From positions 1 to 46,118 of IMG/VR virus record IMGVR_UViG_3300010148_000023: 46,118 nucleotides of DNA. The stretch is one strand, 5' to 3'. The position numbers and the translations under genes are program-made. Within the stretch, counting starts at the first letter, position 1, and every line of letters begins with the position of its first letter. Shown one piece after another: positions 8,488 through 15,946 of the stretch. This stretch comes from a virus. A model generated the notes under the pieces. That model had not been told where the DNA came from and did no database searches. It saw only the letters and a program-made list of their open reading frames with translations.

Positions 8488-8718
8488 TTACCAGTCTGGA
8501 TAATTCCAATCCTCAAATGGATTAGTTTTTTTACGATTCTCAATAACTCTTTTTATTGTACATATCTTACATTCATAAGAATATGATGAAGGTAGGGTTC
8601 CTCTCTTTTTTCTAGTTAGATAAAATCCATCTATTAAATTTTTAATTTCACCACATATTCTACATCTTCTATCAGACAATAATAGATGACCAAGTTTTAT
8701 TTGATTATCCAATTCCAT
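8488..8718 (-). CDS. Small zinc-ribbon protein between gp17 and gp18
   Basis: The product has 76 residues. Two Cys pairs, CRIC at about 19-22 and CKIC at about 51-54, are 28 residues apart and could bind one zinc ion as a ribbon. A basic stretch (LTRKKRG, later KRVIENRKKTN) suggests nucleic-acid contact, and the C-terminus is aromatic (PFEDWNYPDW). It overlaps the gp17 stop by one base (TAATG), so it is made together with the terminase. It resembles the zinc part of HNH-type nucleases or recombination endonuclease VII, but no His-Asn-His core is present. A terminase-linked role is inferred from coupling only. Confidence 0.8.
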   Translation of the reverse strand: MELDNQIKLGHLLLSDRRCRICGEIKNLIDGFYLTRKKRGTLPSSYSYECKICTIKRVIENRKKTNPFEDWNYPDW

Positions 8719-10367
8719 TATCTATATTCCCACATAAATGAACGATCTCCGTACTCATCTGTTTTCCAAATATCACCATCATCATCAACAATTGTTTCTT
8801 CAGTCAAACCATCATCCATAAATCCAAATGGAGCCATATCTTGTTCTATCTGATTCTTTTGTTCTTCATACAATCTTTTTCTTACGTCTTGATCAGTAAG
8901 TTCTTTAAAATAATCGTTTTGTACTAACCATGCATAAATTACCAAACACATTGCAAGATCATCATTACATCCTTCCTCTGCCTCAAATGAATTACTTTTT
9001 TGTATAAAAGTGGTTAACTCTGATATTATTTCATAATCTTTGAAAATTATTTTATCTGCTTCAATAAGAGTTTTTAAATTAAGAGATCCAACCTTCTTTA
9101 CAGTTTTTGACATCTTAACTCCCATTTGAGTTTTCTTACCAGAAAACCCTTGTCCTATTATTTGTCCTGCTCTTCCTCGCATAGATGCCATAAGAAGATT
9201 TTCATATTCCAAATCAAAATGCAAAATAGATGCTACCTGATCACCAATATCATTTACTTCGCAAAGTATAAAAGCATTATTATATTTCTTTGCTATCTCC
9301 CAAATAACATTTGGAAATAACATTGGTTTAATTTCATTATTTCTATACTTACCAATTATCTTATGGGGAAACTCTGTAATATCAACAACTACAAATGCAG
9401 AGTAATCGTTTCCAACACCCCTTGCTACGTCAACAGTCATTAGATAATCATGATCTCTTACAGGATCTTCGTAAATATCTAAACCAGCACTTCTTTGTAA
9501 TGGGTTTTCATAAACTAACGTTCTTAATTTGCTTGGTGCAATGAGAGTATCAACAGATCCTAAGAACTCACACTCAAACTCAACTTTAAATTGTTGATCT
9601 GATGTGTTGGCAATAGTTTGCTCTCTCCACTTGTCATCCCTACCAGGTACTTCTGACCAATGAACATCAGTTGGGACATACTCATTCTTTCCTTTCTCAG
9701 CATCGTGCCACATACGGTAGAAGTGATTCATACCGTGTGGTGTGGATACTATAATTACTTTTGTGCTTTTACCAGAAGTAATAGTAGGGTAAACACTAGC
9801 AAAGAAAGAGTCAGCGATGTGATTGGGAACAAAAGCAAATTCATCCAAGAAAAGGATATTGAAAGACATACCCCTAACAGCACTAGCGGAAGTAGACGCA
9901 GCCAAGATTTTACTACCATTTTCTAACTCCAGAGATCCTTTGTTCCATGCTAACACACCTTGCTGCATCCACTTGGGAACATTTTCATATGCAGTTTGTA
10001 ATCTGCCTAAAAGTTCTCTTGCTGTAGATGCTTTGTTTGCAAGTATGCCAATATTTACACTATCATTAAAAAGCAGATAATGCAATAAGTAAGATATTAC
10101 AGTTGTTGATTTACCTGTCTGACGAGGCATCTTACAGATATTAAATCTATTCTCGTGGAAATTGCTAATTAATTTTTCCTGAAACTTATATGGTTCAAAA
10201 GGCATCAAACCTTTATCTAGAGTGACAATTTTTACATAGGTATTAGCAAAGTACAGAGGATCTTCCTTGCATTTAAGGAATTCTGTTATTTGTTCTTTTG
10301 TAAATTCAACTGCTGTATTGGCTTTCTTAAGATTGGGATTGCCAAGATAAATGCTATTGTCAACCAT
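8718..10367 (-). CDS. gp17: Terminase large subunit gp17
   Basis: This is the DNA packaging motor: an ATPase plus a headful nuclease acting at the portal. The 549 residues are slightly fewer than in T4 (610). The ATPase domain shows Walker A MPRQTGKSTT (Lys86), Walker B ILFLDEFAF (Asp175, Glu176) and the coupling motif IIVSTP at 205-210. The RNase H-like nuclease domain has Asp313 in MTVDVARG, Asp321 in GNDYSAF, Glu370 in LCEVND and the final acidic pair NDDLAM (469-470). The gene follows a 48-residue coiled-coil gene and overlaps the zinc-ribbon gene by one base. The first 40 residues carry the region that in T4 gp17 contacts other packaging components. Confidence 0.97.
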   Translation of the reverse strand: MVDNSIYLGNPNLKKANTAVEFTKEQITEFLKCKEDPLYFANTYVKIVTLDKGLMPFEPYKFQEKLISNFHENRFNICKMPRQTGKSTTVISYLLHYLLFNDSVNIGILANKASTARELLGRLQTAYENVPKWMQQGVLAWNKGSLELENGSKILAASTSASAVRGMSFNILFLDEFAFVPNHIADSFFASVYPTITSGKSTKVIIVSTPHGMNHFYRMWHDAEKGKNEYVPTDVHWSEVPGRDDKWREQTIANTSDQQFKVEFECEFLGSVDTLIAPSKLRTLVYENPLQRSAGLDIYEDPVRDHDYLMTVDVARGVGNDYSAFVVVDITEFPHKIIGKYRNNEIKPMLFPNVIWEIAKKYNNAFILCEVNDIGDQVASILHFDLEYENLLMASMRGRAGQIIGQGFSGKKTQMGVKMSKTVKKVGSLNLKTLIEADKIIFKDYEIISELTTFIQKSNSFEAEEGCNDDLAMCLVIYAWLVQNDYFKELTDQDVRKRLYEEQKNQIEQDMAPFGFMDDGLTEETIVDDDGDIWKTDEYGDRSFMWEYR

Positions 10368-10375
10368 AATAACTC

Positions 10376-10522
10376 CTACATCATTTCATATTTACCAAAT
10401 TTTTTATCATGCTCTCTAGTCTTTATTGTCAAGTCTATCATTTTTTCTAAATTATCTACTTTCTTTTCTAATTGTTTTATTCTATCTTGCTCCTGTGTAG
10501 AGGAGTGTTTCTCCTGGTTCAT
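10376..10522 (-). CDS. Short coiled-coil protein upstream of gp17
   Basis: I found this 48-residue frame by translating the gap before gp17. It starts MNQEKHSS, continues QDRIKQLEKKVDNLEKMID with heptad spacing of Ile, Leu and Val, and ends KFGKYEMM. It overlaps the end of the 95-residue gene by 41 bases in another frame and ends 8 bases before the gp17 ATG. The heptads suggest a small dimeric coiled coil. No clear Shine-Dalgarno sequence precedes the ATG, so translation may depend on the upstream gene. Function is unknown; the position suggests a packaging accessory role (inference). Confidence 0.55.
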   Translation of the reverse strand: MNQEKHSSTQEQDRIKQLEKKVDNLEKMIDLTIKTREHDKKFGKYEMM

Positions 10523-10769
10523 GTTCGGAAACTTGGTAGTACCACAGACGAGAATTAGGATATACTTTCTGCAACTGATCCTGAACTTCTCTCCGTGAAG
10601 GTTTTTGTACTTGGGGGAAAAACATTTTTATGGAGTAGTTTCTTCCTCTCCAAGCTAAATTAACTAGAATCACTCTTCCTAATTTAGTTTGAATTCTAGT
10701 TTTGGACTCAGATATTTCTGATGAACACTCGACAGTAGTGGGATTGCGAAAATCTTTAAAATCAATCAT
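10482..10769 (-). CDS. Conserved-looking small protein upstream of gp17
   Basis: The 95-residue product begins MIDFKDFRNPTT and contains a basic, aromatic centre (RVILVNLAWRGRNYSIKMFF). A helical segment follows (SRREVQDQLQKVYPNSRLW) and the end is EPGETLLYTGAR. It looks like a compact alpha/beta domain without membrane segments. A late promoter (GATAAATA) lies 29 bases upstream, so this gene leads the transcript that carries the 48-residue gene and gp17. I recall similar small proteins near the terminase in marine T4-like phages but cannot name a family or function. Confidence 0.75.
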   Translation of the reverse strand: MIDFKDFRNPTTVECSSEISESKTRIQTKLGRVILVNLAWRGRNYSIKMFFPQVQKPSRREVQDQLQKVYPNSRLWYYQVSEHEPGETLLYTGAR

Positions 10770-10797
10770 TTATCTCAAATGTGAGTATTCCTAATTA

Positions 10798-10805
10798 TAT
10801 TTATC
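10798..10805 (-). promoter_or_regulatory. Late promoter GATAAATA for the gp17 operon
   Basis: The minus strand reads ATTGATAAATATAATT, overlapping the stop of the 120-residue gene and placed 29 bases before the ATG of the 95-residue gene. It is the only late-type element seen between gp15 and gp18, so it probably drives gp17. Confidence 0.6.
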
Positions 10806-11166
10806 AATTTATGGCCGTAAAGACAACTTTAAACGTTGTTGAACTGTTTGATGCTGGATAACCTAACAATCTTAAATTTCCTGCATTTATATCTGTTGAG
10901 AATGTAGAGATGCCAACAGGTTCATTGATGGTTCCAAATTCTGACATGTAGGTGCTAGTTCCATCATGAACTACATTGATAGTTGTTGTATTATAATTCG
11001 TTCCTTGTACTGCTTGTATTTGATAATTTACTGATCTAAAATCATCCTTGGGTATAGACACCAAAAGTGATTCACTAGTGCTAGTAGTTGTAGAAATAGA
11101 AGACCTAACAGATCCTGCTGACATTTCTAAAGTTGATGGTAAACTAGTTCCTACAATGTATGGCAT
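10804..11166 (-). CDS. Small beta-rich virion-type protein (stand-alone module C)
   Basis: The 120-residue product is Ser/Thr-rich with alternating strands. Its core NVVHDGTSTYMSEFGTIN, followed by a Gly-rich strand pair (FSTDINAGNLRLLGYPA), resembles three segments inside the 3994-residue gp7-position protein (VVHDGT-type hairpin, EYG, then a short Ile/Ser/Gly loop and an L-F-P strand). It therefore looks like a free-standing copy of a module used as a repeat in the baseplate giant. It sits one base after the 110-residue gene. A decorative or appendage role is inferred. Confidence 0.78.
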   Translation of the reverse strand: MPYIVGTSLPSTLEMSAGSVRSSISTTTSTSESLLVSIPKDDFRSVNYQIQAVQGTNYNTTTINVVHDGTSTYMSEFGTINEPVGISTFSTDINAGNLRLLGYPASNSSTTFKVVFTAIN

Positions 11167-11167
11167 T

Positions 11168-11500
11168 TTAATTAGCAGTTTCTAAAAGACTGAGAATAAT
11201 TTTGAGAGTGCTATTAGCACTTGAAACTATTTTAACAGAATCACTTGTTTCCAATACTAACTTACCACTCATAGGTACAAAAGCATCAGATACTGGAACA
11301 TTAGCACCTTTTATTATTTCTGTTTCAGTGCTAGATCTAACATGTTTCATAGTAACAGTTGCTGGATCAGAACCATAATTTGCAACGTGTGCATATAAAA
11401 CTATGGCAGTATATCCTGTTGGAGCAGTGTAGACTGTCTGTTCACTTGTGGTTAATTCAAGTGTTACTGTTTGAAATCTATTAAGTGCTAACTGCGCCAT
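11168..11500 (-). CDS. Small beta-rich virion-type protein
   Basis: The 110-residue product starts MAQLALNRFQTVTLELTTSE and continues with YTAPTGYTAIVLYAHVANYG, KHVRSSTETEIIKG and a Ser/Val-rich end. The pattern of short amphipathic strands suggests a compact beta-sandwich, like small appendage or decoration subunits of marine phages. It is packed between the 994-residue protein and the 120-residue protein with gaps of one base on each side, so the three form one transcription unit. No enzymatic motif is seen and no function is assigned. Confidence 0.78.
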   Translation of the reverse strand: MAQLALNRFQTVTLELTTSEQTVYTAPTGYTAIVLYAHVANYGSDPATVTMKHVRSSTETEIIKGANVPVSDAFVPMSGKLVLETSDSVKIVSSANSTLKIILSLLETAN

Positions 11501-11501
11501 A

Positions 11502-14486
11502 TTAACTTAATGCTAGAATAAATGGTGTCATTTCGGAGAATAAACTTTTACTAAAAGCTCTTCCACTTATTGTACCAGAATTTTGATTTATTTGTAAGTC
11601 ATCACCTATTCTAAAATTACCTGCTTGATCAGTGCTGGTATAGATGACCTTTCCACCTTCCGATGACACAACTTCATTTTCTTGAACAGCAACACCACCT
11701 CTTTTTGGAGTAGCACTTGCTATATTGTTTCCAGCTCCAACATACTCGAAGGTATGTGAACTGGCTATGATCTTACTTTGTTGGAAGAAAAATACGGTGG
11801 ATCCAACCCCAACACTATTAAGTAAATTGGAATCAAGTGTTAATGTTGATATTCCAGATACTATTGGGGTTGAACTATTTATTGTGTAGTAAATGGGGGA
11901 TATCTTTGCAGTTGCAGTTGCTGTATTAACTCCAACATTTGGAGATGAAATTGTTACGTTTGGAATCGAATCATATTGATTTCCACTACTAATGATTGTT
12001 ATGGTAGCAACGGATTCACCATCCAAAGTTGCGAATGCAGTAGCATTTTCACCGTTCGGTCCTGTTGGTGAATCAATGGTAACACTTGGAGTTGAAGTGT
12101 ATCCAGTTCCACCAGAACCTACGGATATTGATAAAACTGAATTGTATAATCTATCAAAGTATGCAACTTGACCATCATAAGGTCTATCTACATCTACCTT
12201 TGCAGTTCCACCAGATACGTATGTATGAACCACTGTTGATATTCCAGCATTGATTACAAATTTTCTTACTGATAGAATCTCATCAACCTCAAAAACAAAA
12301 GGTGCTTTATGTGGATATATTTTCTGACCAAACGGACATGTCAATCCAATACCTGCTAGGGTAACTCCCATACCAACTTCAAAATTATGATTAGCAGTAA
12401 CAGTTACAGTGGCAATTCCAGTAGTATTTGTATAATCAAAATTAGATATATTTAAAGTTGGAGTAGATAAATCTAAAGTAACATTATCTTGAGATATAGC
12501 AGCAGTTTGACTAACTGATCCTGTGAACTGTAATGGACTGGTTCCACGAGCAACTAGACCTTTTGTACCAAAACTACAGTTGCTATTAGCAATGTCTGCC
12601 TGTCCCCCTTTATCACAAGTTACTGCTTCATCACAACAAATAGTAAACAGTGAAACTAATTGTGCGAATCCACCATTAGTTACAGCAACACCAACACCAC
12701 CTTGATTGTATTGAGTGAACGCATCAACGTTCATTGTTTTTAAAAGTCTTGCTTGTTTTCCATCTATCCTAATACCAGTTCCTGTAGTGGTATCACTTGT
12801 ACAGTTTTGAATATATGGACCTTTCCATTTACCACCACCTACGTTTTCTGCAATTTCGGTAGTAGGGAATCCCACTGCTGCAGCAGGTGCTAAATGACCA
12901 CTAAATGTCATGTTAGAAAGTTTGCATCCTTTTCTAACATGGAACAAATCTTTATCTGTTGTATTGGGTAAAACTTTTACTGTTCTTAAATCATCACCCA
13001 CAACAGCAACAAAAGCAGGAACTTCGATTGGATTTTGCTCAACATAATTACCAGACATCACTTTGATTGTTGCTCCTGAGTTGGCAATCCCAACTGCTGC
13101 TGCGATTGTCAATTTGGCATTATCAATAGATGTTCCATTATTATCATCATTACCATCCTTGGCAACATAGAAAACATTTGGTGCTGAGTTTATACCTGTT
13201 GCGGTAGAATTGATAGTAACGTTATCACCAATGTTAACTGTGGCATTTGTGATCGTAACTATACCAACACTGATCTCTTCATTATCACCATCAATGGTAA
13301 TAGAAGACTCACCAACGGTAAGAATACCAGTAATACGTGTGTTACCCTTGACTAGAAGTGTAGTTCCTGAAGAACCAACATTTGCACTACCAATAGTAGT
13401 GACTCCAAGTAAAGTTGAATTCCCAAGGATATTTAAATCCTTCCTACCAGTGATAATACCAATAGAATCAAGATTGGTAATATCCTGTTTAGTTATTGTT
13501 CCTGCTACAGATAGATTACCTGTTATCTCTGCGTCACCTTGAACAAATAATTTCTTGTTTGCTACTGCTTCAGCACCAACACCAACGTTCTTAACAGTAT
13601 GGATTCCTACATCATCTACTGCCCATGTCCCACCAATACCAGCACCACCACCACCTGCTCCACTACTAGTTCCAATAAATTTACCACTACCTCCATCATA
13701 AGCAATCAGGAATCCATCTTGCTTTACAGAATCTCTATTAACATCATCTAAAAATTCAAGTCTGGTTTCACCTCCACCACCTTGAGCACTAATTAGATTC
13801 TTAAGATATTCTAATTCATTTCTTATCTTTTTGATATCAGGATCATCTACGTTCTCTCTTACTTCTTGTTTAGTTCTAAGTGATCCTAAAACTTCAAGTG
13901 CCTGATCAACAGCATCTTTTTCTTCTTTTATCTCCTCATATGGGATATTATTTTCTGTTGGTTTTAAAGGTTCTGGATGAACTAAATCTATGATTTCATG
14001 AGTTACATTTCCATTTGCATCTTGAAGTTCTAGAGATGGTGGTTTTAACCAATCTTCTAGTGCTGCTATCTGTCTCTTTTCTTTTTCCTTTTTATACTTT
14101 TCCTTTGCCTCTTCTTCTATTTTCTTTTTCTTCTCATCTTCTATTTTCTTCCTCTCCTCTTCCTCTAACCTTTTCTTTTCTTGTGCTATTTTCTTTTTCT
14201 TAACTTCCCTGTCAAGTTTTTGTTCCTTCTTTAAATTAGATACTTCGGTAAAAAAAGATACCGATTCTAATGGATTGTTACCAATAACAGATTTTAATTT
14301 CTTCTCTTCTAGTTTTTTCTTTTCTTCCTCTTCTTTCTTTGATTTTATAAAATCCTTTTTTACTTTGGATACTTCTTCAAACACAGATCCAAGAGGATTA
14401 TCTCCGACAAGAGATTTAAACTCGTCCTCTTTTTCCTTCTTTGCTTTACCTATGGATGAAAAAAACTCGTTTAGATCTTCTGTCAT
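11502..14486 (-). CDS. Large coiled-coil / beta-helix appendage protein between gp16 and gp17
   Basis: This 994-residue virion-type protein has no T4 counterpart at this position. Residues 1-150 are Lys/Glu-rich coiled coil with two copies of a VGDNPLGSV / IGNNPLESV motif, which may be head or neck docking repeats. A Gly-rich linker near 270-285 leads to a beta region. Residues about 439-640 begin FYVAKDGNDDNNGTS and carry the ATIKVMSGNYVE pattern of pectin-lyase-fold tailspikes. Two GYTSTPSVTI-type repeats follow (about 784-860). The end (YTSTDQAGNFRIGDD) resembles the termini of marine phage fibres. It starts 4 bases inside the gp16 gene end, so it is coupled to gp16. A neck fibre or whisker-like role is plausible but inferred. 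Confidence 0.88.
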   Translation of the reverse strand: MTEDLNEFFSSIGKAKKEKEDEFKSLVGDNPLGSVFEEVSKVKKDFIKSKKEEEEKKKLEEKKLKSVIGNNPLESVSFFTEVSNLKKEQKLDREVKKKKIAQEKKRLEEEERKKIEDEKKKKIEEEAKEKYKKEKEKRQIAALEDWLKPPSLELQDANGNVTHEIIDLVHPEPLKPTENNIPYEEIKEEKDAVDQALEVLGSLRTKQEVRENVDDPDIKKIRNELEYLKNLISAQGGGGETRLEFLDDVNRDSVKQDGFLIAYDGGSGKFIGTSSGAGGGGAGIGGTWAVDDVGIHTVKNVGVGAEAVANKKLFVQGDAEITGNLSVAGTITKQDITNLDSIGIITGRKDLNILGNSTLLGVTTIGSANVGSSGTTLLVKGNTRITGILTVGESSITIDGDNEEISVGIVTITNATVNIGDNVTINSTATGINSAPNVFYVAKDGNDDNNGTSIDNAKLTIAAAVGIANSGATIKVMSGNYVEQNPIEVPAFVAVVGDDLRTVKVLPNTTDKDLFHVRKGCKLSNMTFSGHLAPAAAVGFPTTEIAENVGGGKWKGPYIQNCTSDTTTGTGIRIDGKQARLLKTMNVDAFTQYNQGGVGVAVTNGGFAQLVSLFTICCDEAVTCDKGGQADIANSNCSFGTKGLVARGTSPLQFTGSVSQTAAISQDNVTLDLSTPTLNISNFDYTNTTGIATVTVTANHNFEVGMGVTLAGIGLTCPFGQKIYPHKAPFVFEVDEILSVRKFVINAGISTVVHTYVSGGTAKVDVDRPYDGQVAYFDRLYNSVLSISVGSGGTGYTSTPSVTIDSPTGPNGENATAFATLDGESVATITIISSGNQYDSIPNVTISSPNVGVNTATATAKISPIYYTINSSTPIVSGISTLTLDSNLLNSVGVGSTVFFFQQSKIIASSHTFEYVGAGNNIASATPKRGGVAVQENEVVSSEGGKVIYTSTDQAGNFRIGDDLQINQNSGTISGRAFSKSLFSEMTPFILALS
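11905..12135 (-). repeat. Two GYxxxPxVTI beta-repeats in the 994-residue protein
   Basis: Two protein repeats of about 38 residues follow one another: GGTGYTSTPSVTIDSPTG and SSGNQYDSIPNVTISSPN, each followed by an Ala/Thr-rich strand. They belong to the same family as the repeats in gp14, gp8 and the two giant proteins. Confidence 0.75.
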
Positions 14487-14908
14487 TTCTCCCCATTATT
14501 TTTTAAAAGTTTAGCAAGTTCAGCTGTGGATCCTACAAATAATGCATTAGTAACATTAGTTGGTTTTTTAGAGGATTCCTCCTCAACATCCTTTAATTTC
14601 TTTTGAAGATCCATTAATTTATCTGTGGCATCAGAAACATTTTTTATTAATTGTCCTGCCACCTCATATGCTCTAGGCATTTCACTTTCTTGAGCAAGTT
14701 CAAGAATACCATCAATTGCTTCTTGACCTTTTTCTATTATACTATAAAGATTACCTCTTGTGTAGTTGTAATCTTTTTCAATATCAGTTTTTTGTATTTT
14801 TGTAGATTCAACTTTTTTTGGTTCTGAAACTTCTATCTCTGTTGGAGTTGCTTCAACCTCAACCTCAACATTAAAAGTATCATTAAGATCATCGAATTTG
14901 TTTTTCAT
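14483..14908 (-). CDS. gp16: Terminase small subunit gp16
   Basis: This regulatory terminase subunit forms a ring and directs gp17 to the DNA. The 141-residue product is close to T4 gp16 (164). An acidic N-terminus (about 1-45, EVEVEATPTEIEV) precedes DYNYTRGNLYSIIEKGQEAI and long helices with PRAYEVAGQLIKNVSDAT, the central coiled-coil domain typical of gp16. The C-terminus (TNALFVGSTAELAKLLK) matches the gp16 ending seen in marine T4-like phages. It lies 2 bases after gp15 and overlaps the start of the 994-residue gene by 4 bases (ATGA-type), so all three are co-translated. Confidence 0.92.
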   Translation of the reverse strand: MKNKFDDLNDTFNVEVEVEATPTEIEVSEPKKVESTKIQKTDIEKDYNYTRGNLYSIIEKGQEAIDGILELAQESEMPRAYEVAGQLIKNVSDATDKLMDLQKKLKDVEEESSKKPTNVTNALFVGSTAELAKLLKNNGEK

Positions 14909-14910
14909 AA

Positions 14911-15909
14911 TTATCTACCACTAAATCCAAAGTCATCACCGAATTCGATATTATCATTATCGGCATCTGTTATATTCTTAACAGGTGTTCCTAAGACGTG
15001 AGCAGCAGCAGTAGACCCATCTTCACCTCTTCTGACTGAAAGATCATTACCAGTTTTAGAAACTACGAACATCTCTTCACTATCAATGTAGATATAAGAA
15101 CTAGCAGTTATATTTGAAGAATCTGCTACAGTAATTATTGTTTCTGTCGTATCTACGTCTTCACCAAGTGTTGTTACTGGAATGTCATTATATGCCTTAG
15201 TTGCTCTAGGAGTAACACTGTATGTCATTTCTCTAGATGGTGTAGGTGTTTTTCCACCAGCAACGTAACCAACAGTAACCTTTTTGATAATATCTTTTGC
15301 AGTATTTGTTTGAACAGGACCAAAGAAGTATGTCTTTGCAGTAAATCTCATTGTATAAATGAGTGCTCTTCTTGTAGAGAAATCACCCTCATAATCATCA
15401 CTAGCTGATATTGATGTTAGAACAATTGGAATATCTCTTTTCTCTCCTATGGTGTCAACTAAGTCAACAGTCATTGTATATGCTGGTTGAAAATATGGAA
15501 GTATCTGTTCTACAACCTGAAGCATATCATCATTCAACTTAGTAAAGACACTAAGTTCAAAATCCAAATTATAAGGAACTGGTAAATATGTCTTTGCTAT
15601 CTTCTTTTTATCTGCTGCAACTGGACTTAGAAATGTTTGAGTAGTTGTAGATTTTCTACTAGGATCATAATTTAACCCTGTCATCTCGAAAGACATTCGA
15701 GGCAAAGTTATCTGAACTGCCTTACTAAGATCTGGTTGTTGTTCTAGTCTAGCTAAAAATTTCTGAGTAGGACCATATGCCAGAGGAACTTTAAGTTGAC
15801 TTACAGTTGCTCCAGAATCATTGTCATGTTGAATCTGTATATTATTAAACAACGAACCGAACCCAATAATGGTTCTTCGCATTATTTCGTGATAAAAATA
15901 TTCAAACAT
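14911..15909 (-). CDS. gp15: Tail sheath stabiliser and completion protein gp15
   Basis: This protein caps the tail and joins it to the neck. Family segments are MFEYFYHEIMRRTIIGFGSL at the N-terminus, LPRMSFEMTGLNYD near 69-82 and LPVPYNLDFELSVFTK near 106-121. The 332-residue product exceeds T4 gp15 (272). The extra length is a C-terminal beta module (about 245-320) with IITVADSSNITASSYIYID, then SVRRGEDGSTAAAH, which also occurs in the giant baseplate proteins. A CTAAATA late promoter overlapping the gp14 stop precedes it. It leads the gp15-gp16-fibre unit. Confidence 0.94.
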   Translation of the reverse strand: MFEYFYHEIMRRTIIGFGSLFNNIQIQHDNDSGATVSQLKVPLAYGPTQKFLARLEQQPDLSKAVQITLPRMSFEMTGLNYDPSRKSTTTQTFLSPVAADKKKIAKTYLPVPYNLDFELSVFTKLNDDMLQVVEQILPYFQPAYTMTVDLVDTIGEKRDIPIVLTSISASDDYEGDFSTRRALIYTMRFTAKTYFFGPVQTNTAKDIIKKVTVGYVAGGKTPTPSREMTYSVTPRATKAYNDIPVTTLGEDVDTTETIITVADSSNITASSYIYIDSEEMFVVSKTGNDLSVRRGEDGSTAAAHVLGTPVKNITDADNDNIEFGDDFGFSGR

Positions 15910-15939
15910 TGAGAAAGCTCGGTATACTACCTGATAAAA

Positions 15940-15946
15940 TATTTAG
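15940..15946 (-). promoter_or_regulatory. Late promoter CTAAATA for gp15-gp16
   Basis: The minus strand reads GCCCTAAATATTTT. It overlaps the gp14 stop codon and lies 31 bases before the gp15 ATG. Confidence 0.65.

Noticed and set aside
14015-14514. Ser/Phe/Leu-rich plus-strand frames opposite the coiled-coil region of the 994-residue protein
   Set aside because: They are reverse reading of Lys/Glu codons; low complexity, no ribosome site.
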